Source: Amaurobius ferox (lineage: Eukaryota; Arthropoda; Arachnida; Araneae; Amaurobiidae). From it: 64,000 bases of DNA. Made by a program: the position numbers and the translations under genes. Shown here piece after piece: positions 37,145 through 47,111 of this stretch. The number at the start of each line of letters is the position of its first letter. The stretch's first letter is position 1. The notes beneath the pieces were generated by a model. That model made no database searches and was not told the DNA's origin. It worked only from the letters and a program-made list of their open reading frames with translations. The stretch is taken from assembly GCA_951213105.1 (NCBI GenBank), contig OX578137.1:61206736-61270735 (forward strand). The letters are read 5' to 3'.

Positions 37145-37659
37145 TGTAATGCCAGAAATATGAAATATTAAAAAATTGATAGGAATAAGAAATGGTGGAA
37201 GCAGGGTGAATGCGGGGGGAAGTAAATATTCTCACTATAAGCCCATTGGCGGTAACCGAGATGGTAACCCGATGTCTGCATACCAGAACAGAAGGCACGT
37301 AGACAGTCCAGCGGAAGAAAAGGGATAAATATGAGATCAAGCTGGGGGTCAAGTCAGTTGACCAGCAGTTGGTCAAGGCAGTCTGTTGGAGTAGCATGTA
37401 TGAAGAGTAAGGCAGTAGCAGTTTAGATTTGTGTGTATAATGAGTTCGGAGGAGAGCTCGCACGATCTTCAGATGTTAAGCAAAGAGTAAATGGTGAAAA
37501 ACCCGGTGCAAGTCTTCAAGGTTGAAAGACAGACGAAAATTGGGTACCATATAATTAAAATTATATGAGGATGACGTGTTCAAAATTTGTGTTGAAAAAA
37601 ACTAGTTAATTAGTCCCTCGACTTGATCCAACCAAAGGTCTCAATTATCTGGCATTACA
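37145..37659 (-). mobile_element. LTR of an LTR retrotransposon
   Basis: 515 bp with perfect 12 bp inverted ends, tgtaatgccaga...tctggcattaca. Read on the minus strand it begins TGTAATGCC immediately after a G-rich polypurine tract (see 37660). The LTR is therefore the 3' LTR of an element whose body is gone. TG...CA ends and the 515 bp length fit a Ty3/gypsy-like LTR, though I cannot fix the family. It interrupts family E copy 4. The 140 aa minus frame at 37041-37463 is incidental. Confidence 0.8.
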
Positions 37660-37880
37660 CCCCCCAAACTACTTTGAGATGTATTCCAATATTGTGGTAC
37701 TTATTTAAGTTGTAATTTAAATAGTGTAATATAATTATGTGATAAAATAAATGTGAGTTCCTTTACTATTAACCTTTTTTAGTTTTAACTTAGTATCCTG
37801 TTATGCAAAATTTAGGTGGGTTTTGCCGCCACCAACGCAATATACACAACCGTAAGTTTTAGAGCATTTTACATATATGA
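37660..37880 (-). mobile_element. polypurine tract and truncated retrotransposon tail
   Basis: The first bases (ccccccaaact on the plus strand, agtttgggggg on the minus) are the polypurine tract primer site next to the 3' LTR. About 210 bp of non-coding tail follow before family E resumes. Confidence 0.65.
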
Positions 37881-38074
37881 TTGATATACTAATTAATAAT
37901 TAATTTAATTTTAACTAAATGATAACTCCAGCCATCTTAGATAATAAAAGTGAATGCCAGTGAATCTATCTGTCTGTGCGTAGCGTAGCGAAAAATCCAA
38001 ACGAGTACATCCACGAACTTCGGTTTAGTTCTGGTTAGGCCGTCTCATGCCACATCCGGGCAATTTTTCGAACA

Positions 38075-38521
38075 TTTGAATTTGTATCTTCTTCTTCTTC
38101 TTCACTGGCACGACAGTCCCGGGTGGGCCCTGGCCTTCCTTAGAATTCCATTCCATGCCATCCTGTTCTTGGCCAAGGTTTTCCAATTAATCACCTTTAA
38201 AGTTTTCAGATCTTTTTACAGGCAGTCACACCACCTAAGATTTGGCCTCCCTCTTTTTCGGGTATCAATAAGTCTAGTCAAGAAAATATTTTTTGTGGCT
38301 CGACTGTCATCCAATATCATTAAGGTTCCTGCCCATTTAATCCTCTGTATTGCTATAAATTTAATAATATCCTGCTCTTTAAATAATTTGTAAACCTCCA
38401 AGTTGGTTCTTCTTCTCCAATAATTATCACACCTTATTCCTCCAAATATGCCCCTCAAGATTTTTCTTTCAAATATAGCAAGGATTTCTCCTTGTCTTTC
38501 TAGGTCATTGCCCATGTCTCA
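38075..38521 (-). pseudogene. non-LTR retrotransposon RT C-terminal fragment
   Basis: Minus frame 38515-38216 carries FERKILRGIFGGI, WRRRTNLEVYKLF, IKFIAIQRIKWAGTLM and TRKRGRPNLRWCD. This is the region after the RT catalytic core in many arthropod LINE (endonuclease-RT) polyproteins. One stop follows, then DLKTLKVINWKTLAKNR and a (GAA)n 3' tail (cttcttctt on plus). Only the last ~140 codons remain, as expected from 5' truncation. It sits inside family E copy 4. Superfamily (RTE, CR1 or Jockey) not resolved. Confidence 0.75.
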
Positions 38522-39612
38522 GCAGCTTTGAATTAGTTTAACATATGTTAATGTTTAAGAGAAATTTGAGACAATTTTTGTCATTTTTCTTTTTGCTAAG
38601 GAAAACAAAGGTGTTAGTGATCCGCAGTTGTCGCAGACGATTCTGCACCAATGTTTTCTGAAGACTGCTGCTTCGCATTAATTCACTAGGGATTCAAAAT
38701 TCAAAATTTCTTCACTGCAACTCACATAAAATAAAGTAGTAACTTTCATCGGTTCTGAAAATATGATCTCATTCTTTTGATTGTATGGCACAAGAATATT
38801 TTCGGACCATAAAATAAAACAACTCTGATTTAATAATATATGTATCTTATATATTTTAAAATCCGATTTTTCATTATACCCTTATTTATTCAAAAATATT
38901 TGTCTTTTCTTATTACGGTTTACATACCTATCTATCATTGTGACGTTAGATTTAGATGATTTTTATAGCATAATTAAAATTGATTCTGATTTATAGATGT
39001 TAACAAAAATATTGAAAATATATTATTGTCTGTTGTATGCATAAAGATTGTTGTAATAAAATAAAATAAATAAAAACTATATTTTTCTATAATCATATGT
39101 ACTTAGATAAAAGCACAACGGGAAAGTAAAGCCTTTTTGAGTTTCTTGTCAGTTTCTATAATATAATTGGTAAATATATAAGCAATTTTTATGCATATAT
39201 CCTCTCTAATAATTGTAAAAGTAGCCTTTCACTTTACTTCGACAAAAGAACCCAGGAAAGGGTTATAGAGGCTCTGTCTCCTGTAAAAAATTTAATAAAC
39301 TGAAAATCCTAATAACTATTTCTGTTTTCGTATATTAGTATAATTTCGAAAGTATCTACAAGATTAATTGTGAATAGCCTGACCATGTATTAATTGTGCT
39401 TGCCTCCACTTAACCGTCACTCATATTTCTAACATTCGGAGTTTTCTTAGGGCATTGAAATATTGTTAATTTGCAATAAATATGAAAGATGAGAGAGGGT
39501 ATATTTTTAACCATATTATTTCATTCCAAATCACTATTTCCGCAAATGCTAAAATGACGCAGAACTTTTCGAAAAGTGCAAAAGTTTGAAACTTTTTTAT
39601 ATGGATTTCATA

Positions 39613-40390
39613 TTGTGAGACCAGAAATCGATTTCACACCAGTTTATTGCGAGACAGTTTTATGTATGTTATTTATTGTGTCCGAAACGTCAGACAATAC
39701 CTTCAGTCTCAATGACGCCAAAGTTACAACACGCTGACCCAAAGGTCAGCTAAAACCATAAATTTAGGAGCGTCAAGACAGAGGACTCTAAGGATAAGGT
39801 GAAGCAATACCATTGGGTAAAAAGGTTGACCAATTGAGAAGATGCTTGTGACTTCGCCATGAAGGCTGCCAATAACAGCAAAAGAGGAGTTGTTGTTGTT
39901 GAGACCCAGACCGTCCGACCTACCAAAAAGGTGTAAGGTAACTGTATGGACGGCCGGGAAGTGCCACCCAATTTAGACCGGAACCCAGAGCAAAAGAGGA
40001 GTGTCAGACCGCAGGCAAAAGAGCCAAAATCGAAGGAGTAAAAACAGACGTATAGAACGAATATAGAGAACGACTATAGAGAGATTGAAGTTTGCAGCAT
40101 GACGTCTACATGAGATGTGATATCGAATATCGCTATGACATCTGCACGACAATTGCAGAATGTAAACGAAAAAGTCTTGAGTACAGTTATTCCAGAAGTG
40201 TTCGATATTAACACCTAGTCAGCAGTACAATATGATCGGCGAATTATACTTCGAGTAAATTCCAGTAAAATGAGCGACATTAAGTACATGCTGGTGACAA
40301 AGTCGAAGACGGACTTGAAGGTATGTGTTCCTCAAATAATATTGAAGGTCTTAAACACATTTTAGGTATTTTTAACTAATAGTCTCACAG
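39613..40390. mobile_element. possible solo LTR with nested SINE tail
   Basis: Family E is interrupted here. The insertion starts tgtgagacc and an inverse end agtctcaca lies at 40390, giving TG...CA inverted ends. No TSD is evident, so this is tentative. A family A SINE 3' end lies within (39891-39988). Confidence 0.35.
39891..39988 (-). mobile_element. SINE family A, 3' end only
   Basis: Inverse of the SINE tail: 'gttgttgagacccagaccg', 'aaaaaggtgtaaggtaac' and 'gccacccaatttagaccgga'. The tRNA head is missing, a 5' truncation. The (gttg)n edge is the 3' simple-repeat tail. Confidence 0.85.
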
Positions 40391-40850
40391 TGTCTCTCTC
40401 CGCCGCAATAATACGAATAATGGTGTAATGAATTCAATAAGTATTTTATGTTGTTAATAAATGATTTGTTGTTAAAGTTAAAATGGTGCAATCAATTTAG
40501 TAGTATGTTAATTACTATTCCTTTACATAACTCGCACTGATAAAAATTGGAGGGTTATCAGCGACATAACGTATATTTTTATAAGTTCCACTGTGTACGG
40601 ATTTACGGCCATGTTTAGATAATTCAATTTAATATGCTTTTACATAATTCTTGTATGATGGCTGAAGCGATATTATTAAATAATCAACGCAACTAAGAAT
40701 AAATAAACTTCAATGTTTTATTCTCAAAGATGCGGTATTAATGGTAATCAATGCAGTAATCAATATTTAAAGTGGCTTGATAAGTTCCTCTTTTGTGCTC
40801 CACACATATTGGCACAAAATCTGTAATTCCAAGTCTTACATCTCGTATTA
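40391..40850. other. no feature recognised
   Basis: AT-rich remainder of the insertion in family E copy 4, with no frame or repeat. Confidence 0.4.
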
Positions 40851-41401
40851 CAGTTAAGCCTCCTATAACGCGCGATTAATTCGTACCGCGTTATATGGAA
40901 ACCGCGTTATAAGAAACTTAGATTAGTGCAAATCAGATTAATTCGCATTGTGCTATATGAAAACCGCGTACTGTGTTGTATGGAAACCGCTTTATAAGAA
41001 ACTTAGAATTAGTACGAACAGAACAATTCATACGGCGTTATATGGAAACTAATAATCACCAACAAATAATCATTGCCACAGCAATGCTGGCTGTATAGTT
41101 CTGCATTTACAGGGAATTTCCCTTATAACAGAAATTGAAAAATGTTGATGCACGTGGATGAAAAAACAGAGGAATTCCCCATTAATTTCAACCGTAAGTG
41201 TGTAATAGAAAAATTCATGCTATAGGGAGACAACTTAAGCTATTTGAGTTGTATTATAGAGAAAAACCGCGTTATATGATTACCGCGTTATGTGGTAACC
41301 GCCTTTTATGAGTACCGCGTTATGGGAGGGCTGTCGCAATTTTTGCTCGCATTATATTGAAACCTCGTTACGAGAGTATCGCGTTATAGGAGGGTTGACT
41401 G
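40851..41401. mobile_element. pogo/Tigger-like MITE
   Basis: The ends 'cagttaagcctcctataacg' and inverse 'gcgttataggagggttgactg' form ~24 bp TIRs, flanked by TA on both sides. The interior is built from degenerate copies of 'accgcgttatatggaaac'. 551 bp, non-coding. Confidence 0.85.
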
Positions 41402-42062
41402 TATTTTATTTATAGCCCAACAGTTCATAGGTAGTTTTTCGACTGTATCCATTTGGACAGCCTTTAATTAAGCCCAAAACGGTTAAATCGGATAGGGCAG
41501 TTAAATCTTTACGAAGCATGAGATTGCGAAAAAAATAAAAGTGAAATATATATCAATAATATTTTGAAAATGAATTTTATATAAAAATAGTTTTGTTTAG
41601 TTACAAAGAAACGAAATAGATTGAAAATTTGAATCTAGAAAGCTGCGCTGAACGAGATTGCAGCAAATAATTAATACTAGGTAAAACAGGCAATAACTGC
41701 GGGATATACGCTTTCCTGGCAACATTGGCGGCATGAAAATCCACTGCGTAGGTTTAATTAAAATTTTGTTAAAGTCAATTTAGAGAAATTGACCGCTATT
41801 TTGAAAAATCCTTTAAATGTGATATATATTGCATATATTATATCTATTGTCTGGTTCTGGCCTATCTGGGAGATGCAAAGTCTTATATAATTGCGTATCT
41901 CATGAACCCAGCACACTTTTGAATTAAACATTAAACGTATTAAAAACATTCAATTATTTAAATTTTCTACAGTGTCGGAATACAGTAACTTATATGTATA
42001 ACTTACTATTATAATGTATTTTTAGATTGCCTACAGGACATAAGGCGCTATGTACAGGAGAA

Positions 42063-42063
<1 letters not shown>

Positions 42064-42096
<33 letters not shown>
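42064..42096. repeat. (TA)n tract
   Basis: Family E copy 4 terminates here. Confidence 0.9.
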
Positions 42097-42462
42097 CTTA
42101 GTTGGAGATAAGTAAGTCTTTAAAATTGAGCGAGTTATATTTAATTGAAAATTGAACATTTTGAATGGGGACCCTATATCAAATTAGAAATGTAAATTTG
42201 TGACATATCACAAAAAAGATAAAACTGGATGATAATACATAGGATACCCAAAAACGTAGTGAGTACCACTGATTTATATGATCTCTGTCTGTGTAATGCT
42301 TTATTTAGATGCATTTGTGATGAAATAATTTGACACATATTTTCGATCTAAGCAATTTCCATCGACAATTTGCTTATAATCCCTATTTTCACTGATGAAA
42401 CAGCCTTTCACATGGTACGGAAAAGTGGCATAAGTCAGATTTTTTCCTTTATCATAATTCAG
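42097..42462. other. no feature recognised
   Basis: AT-rich. It is the 5' flank of the composite SINE on the plus strand and contains no frame with motifs. Confidence 0.5.
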
Positions 42463-42476
42463 TTGATTTTGAAGAT

Positions 42477-42834
42477 TTTTTTCCAATGACCAGGCACTAG
42501 ACTTTCGTCTTTGTGCTCTATGTACGGATGAAATCGTGAACCATTTAGCCTTCCAGGGACGTTGCCCCAAGCGCACCAGAGGGGGGCGGAAAACACTGCG
42601 CCCACAACACACAACATCCATGTTTTACGTGGGACTCGAACACACAACGTGGCGGCCGATCAATCGCTGGAAACGCTCGCCTTGACCGTTCGGCCACCTC
42701 GTCGACTGAAATGAGCCAACAGTAGGCGGTGTTTCCAGGTTGTCACCCACCCAAATACTAATCGCGCCCGATGCTGCTTAACTTCAGTGATCTAACGAGA
42801 ACCGGTGTTTTCAGCACGGTTGAGCCGTTGGCTC
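42477..42834 (-). mobile_element. composite SINE: 5S rRNA head + tRNA-Ser-like module
   Basis: A perfect 14 bp direct repeat ttgattttgaagat (42463-42476 and 42835-42848) brackets a single 358 bp minus-strand unit. Its order is a 5S rRNA-like head (42832-42715), a short linker, a tRNA-like module (42706-42622) with GACGAGGTGGCCGAACGG and the B box gttcgagtcccac, a body (gtggtg-free, with 'ttgtgggcgcagtg'), and an A-run next to the left TSD. Both RNA-derived parts lie inside one TSD pair, so they moved as one transcript. The relative at 46862 lacks the 5S part. Confidence 0.9.
42715..42832 (-). rRNA. 5S rRNA-derived sequence (SINE head, not a gene)
   Basis: The minus strand reads GCCAACGGC...GTGCTGAAAACACCGG, then TTCTCGTTAGATCACTGAAG, TTAAGCAGCATCGGGCGCG, ATTAGTATTTGGGTGGGTGA and ends in TGTTGGC, covering essentially full 5S rRNA length. 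The internal control region for TFIIIA is recognisable. Substitutions at conserved sites (for example TCGTTAGATC for TCGTCCGATC), the absence of a T-run terminator directly after it, and the shared TSD show that it is a retroposed 5S copy. Confidence 0.9.
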
Positions 42835-42944
42835 TTGATTTTGAAGATACAGATATACGGTTTTTTTAATGATCTGATTGACCAAATTTGTCTAAGGGGG
42901 CCGTATAAAAATTTAAAAAGTGTCACTTTTTGAAAATTAATGGG

Positions 42945-43385
42945 AGAAAAACCAGTGATCAAAGAACATTAAATCTGCGCGGTATACATTTCGGAACATC
43001 GGGAGACGAATGGCGCAAAAGATACAAAAATAACTTCCAATTTTAACCGATAGGGGAAGAGATTTCGGGCGCTGCGAACAGTACAAACGTTCCATGTGTA
43101 ACATGTTCTAGTTGCATTAATAAGTTAGCATTTGCGTGTTTATGACTATTGTCATTATCTATCGCACGTCTATACCACTTACAATTCGTAATTCACATGC
43201 ATCACGCATATCAAGTCATTTCATTGAATTCTATTTTTACTGGGGACTGTTCGTAGAGCCATCTCTCCCCTATCGACCATTTTTGGAACATTTTTCTTTT
43301 TGCGTCATTCATTTCTTCATGTTCTTAAATGCATACCACGCAGATTTGGCGTTCTTATGACCACTGTTTTTTTTTCCTTACAGTG
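42945..43385. mobile_element. MITE-like long-TIR element
   Basis: The left arm with 'ccgataggggaagagat' and 'cgctgcgaacagtac' matches the inverse of the right arm 'gggactgttcgtagagcc', 'atctctcccctatcgacc', and the arms pair outward for about 140 bp ('gcgcggtatacattt' versus inverse 'aaatgcataccacgc'). Non-coding; the 74 aa frame at 43136 lies across it. Confidence 0.6.
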
Positions 43386-43424
43386 CTCTGAACAGGGGTA
43401 CTTTAATTCTAGCCAGCCTACATA

Positions 43425-44830
43425 TATTCTGCAAAACATATAAAAAAATTGATCTACAGCCGCGAAACTCGTAATGTAAATGTCGTTTTAAAAGTTATGC
43501 AAATGATCAAACTGTCAGCGGCAATGATGTTATAGGACTTATGCAATTTACACGGGAATGACGCATCGTGCAGTATTTAAAATGACTGGTGTTTTCGCAT
43601 ACAGGCAATTGAAACTGGATTTTCTGATTTGATATTGAAAATCGTGTATTACGATGCCTTTGAGACGCACTCAACAGTGCTACGAATAATTGCTAGATTT
43701 AGAGAGGGGTCGCATCATAGACTTCAGAGATGTTGGTTAGTCTAAAAACGTATCAGACGTCATTTGGTCGGAGCAATATGCAGCTGTATGGTGTTGGCAA
43801 TAGTGGGTTAGAGACGGTACATGTAACCGTTGCAGGACGCTTCAAACATACAACTTCTCGAGAGGATCATGCAATCAGGTTAAAAGCCACGTCCATCCTA
43901 ATTACCATATGAAAGCACTCAGCCGTTTGAAGGCATTTACCATCGTCCATGCATCCGGTATCAAGGGATACTATTCGGAAACGACTTGGAAGAAGGTGGC
44001 ATTAGGTGAAGCCAATTAAGACGCCTATCACTGACCTCTCAACATAGTCAGAGTCGTCTATATTGGTGTCGAGCTCTGTTAGCCCAGGTTCTATTTATCA
44101 ACAAGACATTTCTTTACTGTGGCGGGCCTTTCTACCTGATCTGGAATCTGACATTTGAGTTTGTCTTGAACTTTGTTAGAAATGCTTAATTCCTCCTCTT
44201 TTGCTGCTGTTATTTTATCAAAATGTGTGTCTTATTTGTAAGTTATGTTATTGTTTTATCCATCACGTAATGTTTATAATTCGTGTTGCCTATTAAAATT
44301 GTTTGGCGTTTTGGTCAGGGGGAGGGACCTTTTGTTCGTTGTATGACCGGATGTGATCCCGGCTCGGAGCGTCGTTGGTAGAACGATGGATGCTGCCTCT
44401 CACCACCAGCTTCGCCGGGGGCATGTACCGGGGCTGGCTGGTTTGCTGCCCTCTCGGCTTATCATCTTACCGTATGCCTTCAGGTAGGTCGTGAAAAATA
44501 CAATTGATTACCTTCAAAACAACGCTCTAACACACACTGCAAGACTTTCTCAACAATGTGTTCGAGAATTCAATAACCTACTATAACCCTCCAAATCCCC
44601 AGACCTGCCATCAATAGATACGTCTGGGACATGCTGGGAAGGCAATTTCAGCCTTCTTAGAATACCACTGAATTTGGTGACCGGTTCTAACATTTGCGGC
44701 AGAATCTCTTACTGAGCAGACATAAGCAACTTAACTGGCTCTACCGAATACTGCCGCACCGAATATCGGTTTGTATAGCTGACAGGGGAGGATTTCTCAC
44801 TTATTAAAATATCATCTTCTTGTTGCCACA
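43425..44830 (+). pseudogene. Tc1-like transposase relic, split by a ~400 bp insertion
   Basis: The start of the element matches 34340 ('attctgcaaaaca'). The N-terminus begins near 43653, MPLRRTQQCYE then a stop, LDLERGRIIDFRDVG, with several more stops, and continues to LRRLSLTSQHSQSRLYW near 44030. The first-Asp region is deleted. The catalytic block for the second Asp (ttatcaacaagac, near 44098) is cut by an insertion and resumes near 44517 with cacactgcaagactttctc. C-terminal blocks around 'gggacatgctgggaaggca' follow to about 44800. This is the best N-terminal representative of the Tc1 subfamily in the window. Confidence 0.7.
44110..44515. other. insertion within Tc1, unidentified
   Basis: It contains a GC-richer core (gatcccggctcggagcgtcg, 44352-44371) unlike its surroundings. 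It could be a SINE of another family, but no A/B-box pair or TSD was clear to me. Confidence 0.4.
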
Positions 44831-46845
44831 AATTCTTACTAAAACGTTATTTTTGCTAACAAATTATAATCATTTGTATATCTTCTTAAAAGATACGCAC
44901 AAACATACATACATACATACATATATATATTCGTGACTGTAGCTCAATTCCTTATGGTTGCATATATTTTTTTGAAACAGAGTGTTAGACTTTTTGGACA
45001 GGGGTGTTTATCTGTATGGGTATATCTGATATGGGTAAAGTTTAAAATGAAACTGAAATTGTATTAGTTTCTGGCTTTATCCAGGTAATGCGCAAATTAC
45101 CCAGACGATTCTGGGTAAAGCCTTGTTTCATTCAGTTGTTTCACTCAGTAGATTCTGATTGTGCACTGAGCGTTTAATTGATTCTGAACACGTGTCACAT
45201 ACGGGTTAATGTTTAACAATTGACTAGGAGAAAGGATCACGTGTGTCATTTTTAAAGAGCGTTTTAACAAAAGATTTAACGAATTCATTGTTTAATAGAC
45301 TCAAATAGCTTTTATATATGTGATGAGAGATACATCGTGAGTATGTATGTGCCCTGGTTATCGGTCGATAGTCCCGATAACCACTGCAGACTGCTTAATT
45401 TTGCATTTTAGTATGTTATTAATATTGTAAACATTTTTATTACTTTCAATATTTTACATAATTAATACATAAAATATAATATTATTAGTTTCTGTAAAAT
45501 AAATTCAACTCACGCAAAGTTTGATAGAATTATCCGGGCAAAGTTGAAAACTTAAAATAAAACTAGTTGCGGAGCCAGCAGCTAACTGCTGATTATACAA
45601 AGTATTGATTGAAAATAGCTCGTACATTTCTAATTCTTACTAGGTATATGTGGGCAAAACACCGTTAATACATACCAAAATTACTGATATCAAATTAATC
45701 TAACATAAAGTATACAAATGCCTCTGTGCTTCCAAATAAGGTGAGACACCAAGATATACGATTTCGTGCGAAAATATATCCAAAAGAAGCATTCATGCGC
45801 ATATGCAATAGGAACAACGTAAAAACTTCAAAGTGACATGTTTTCAAAAATTATTTCAGACAACTACTCACGTTTATTATCAATTTCATATTATAAAGAA
45901 ATTCGACTTCGTATAAAATTTTCAAAAAGTAAAAAATTCACAAAAGTAGGAACTCGAAAACTTTCTTTCCACTTCCTTGTGTTTCAAAAATACATTTTGC
46001 AGAACACCTTACAAAATCAGATGATTAAATACCCTTTTTTGACAGGTTGTTGGCAAATTAATTTAAAACAAAATAAATTTATAAAAAAATTATTTTATAA
46101 AAATGTATTTACCTTTATCGCATTTTGACTTCCTGAATAATAATTAATCACAATACATAATTTTTTCATATTTTATCATATTTAACATTTATCATATTTA
46201 ATGTTTCGAAAATTCTCACTAAAATACATTGGATAATAACCTGACAAAATTTCTTGTTAGGAATTTGAATAACTTTGATATTTACGATGTAAATATGTTT
46301 AATGAAATTTACAATTATCTTAAATGTTACTGCAGTTGGTTCATAGTCACTCTTTTTCATTCATGTATGCCATTTTTTTCCAAAAGTAAAGGGAAAATAT
46401 ATTAATGGCCATTATTTAATTAAAACTATCTGAAGACATTGCCATGAATCCAATAAGTAGGACCCCAATCCATGTTTTTAAAAAAGTATAGAAAAAGTTA
46501 GTTTGTGGCCACTATCAGCTTATACTACCTCGGACCACTGATATATACTACACAATCTGTCCAATATTACATTCTTTTGCACGGTATAAGGAAGGTCGGT
46601 TGATTATATCTATTGAGCATACTACTCTGTTAAATTGCGCCACATTACATTCATAGGATCCTAGACAATTTTATTTGCAAAAGTGTAAATAAAGTCGGTT
46701 TTGGGCCACCATAAAAAAATACAACTCAGAAACTTTGTCATACAATTCACGTACGCTCCATTATCATATTTATTCAAATAATGTAAGAAATATCACTTAA
46801 TGGCCGCAATTATTTATACAAACCGGACGCAATGATTGATATACT
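44831..46845. other. no gene recognised
   Basis: It has a short (acat)n(ta)n near 44905-44930. At 45085-45125 are the phrases 'caggtaatgcgcaaattacc' and 'gattctgggtaaagcc', which recall 57.9 kb. Frames of 96 aa (45838-46128) and 64 aa (46166-46360) are Lys/Ile/Phe-rich, as expected from AT composition, and show no motif. Confidence 0.5.
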
Positions 46846-46861
46846 TCATGGGAATCCTGCC

Positions 46862-47095
46862 GACGTGGTTGTCGAGTGGTCAAAGGCAAGCGTTTCCGTA
46901 GCAATCGCTCAACCGCCACGTTGTGGGTTCGAGCCCCACGTACGACATGGATGTTTGTGTTGTGGGCGCAATGTGATCCGCCCCCCTCTGGTGCACCTGG
47001 GGCAACGTCAATGGACGGCTAAATGGTTCACACTCTGGCCGCTGTAATAAAGACGAATGGCGAAGGTCAAAGTGCCTGGTCATTTGAAAAAAAAA
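46862..47095 (+). mobile_element. tRNA-Ser-like SINE (family B), without 5S head
   Basis: A perfect 16 bp direct repeat tcatgggaatcctgcc (46846-46861 and 47096-47111) flanks it, and an A9 run precedes the right copy. The head is gacgtggttgtcgagtggtc, with the B box gggttcgagcccc. The body 'cgcccccctctggtgcacc' and end 'aaagtgcctggtcatt' are shared with the 42.5 kb composite. It starts directly at the tRNA module, so the family has forms with and without 5S. The clean TSD indicates a fairly young insertion. Confidence 0.92.
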
Positions 47096-47111
47096 TCATG
47101 GGAATCCTGCC

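Larger units (their letters stand above)
35525..42064 (+). repeat. family E, copy 4 (interrupted)
   Basis: Recognisable blocks are 35525-37144, 37880-38060, 38525-39612 and 41402-42064, in the order of copy 1, ending in (TA)n at 42065. Interruptions are an LTR fragment, a LINE fragment and a ~1.8 kb composite insertion. The net length is about 3.55 kb, close to copy 1. The 87 aa frame at 35820-36083 is not preserved in the other copies. Confidence 0.75.

Noticed and set aside
42715..42832. Functional 5S rRNA gene
   Set aside because: Several conserved positions are changed, no T-run terminator follows directly, and the TSD shows it is part of a retroposed SINE.
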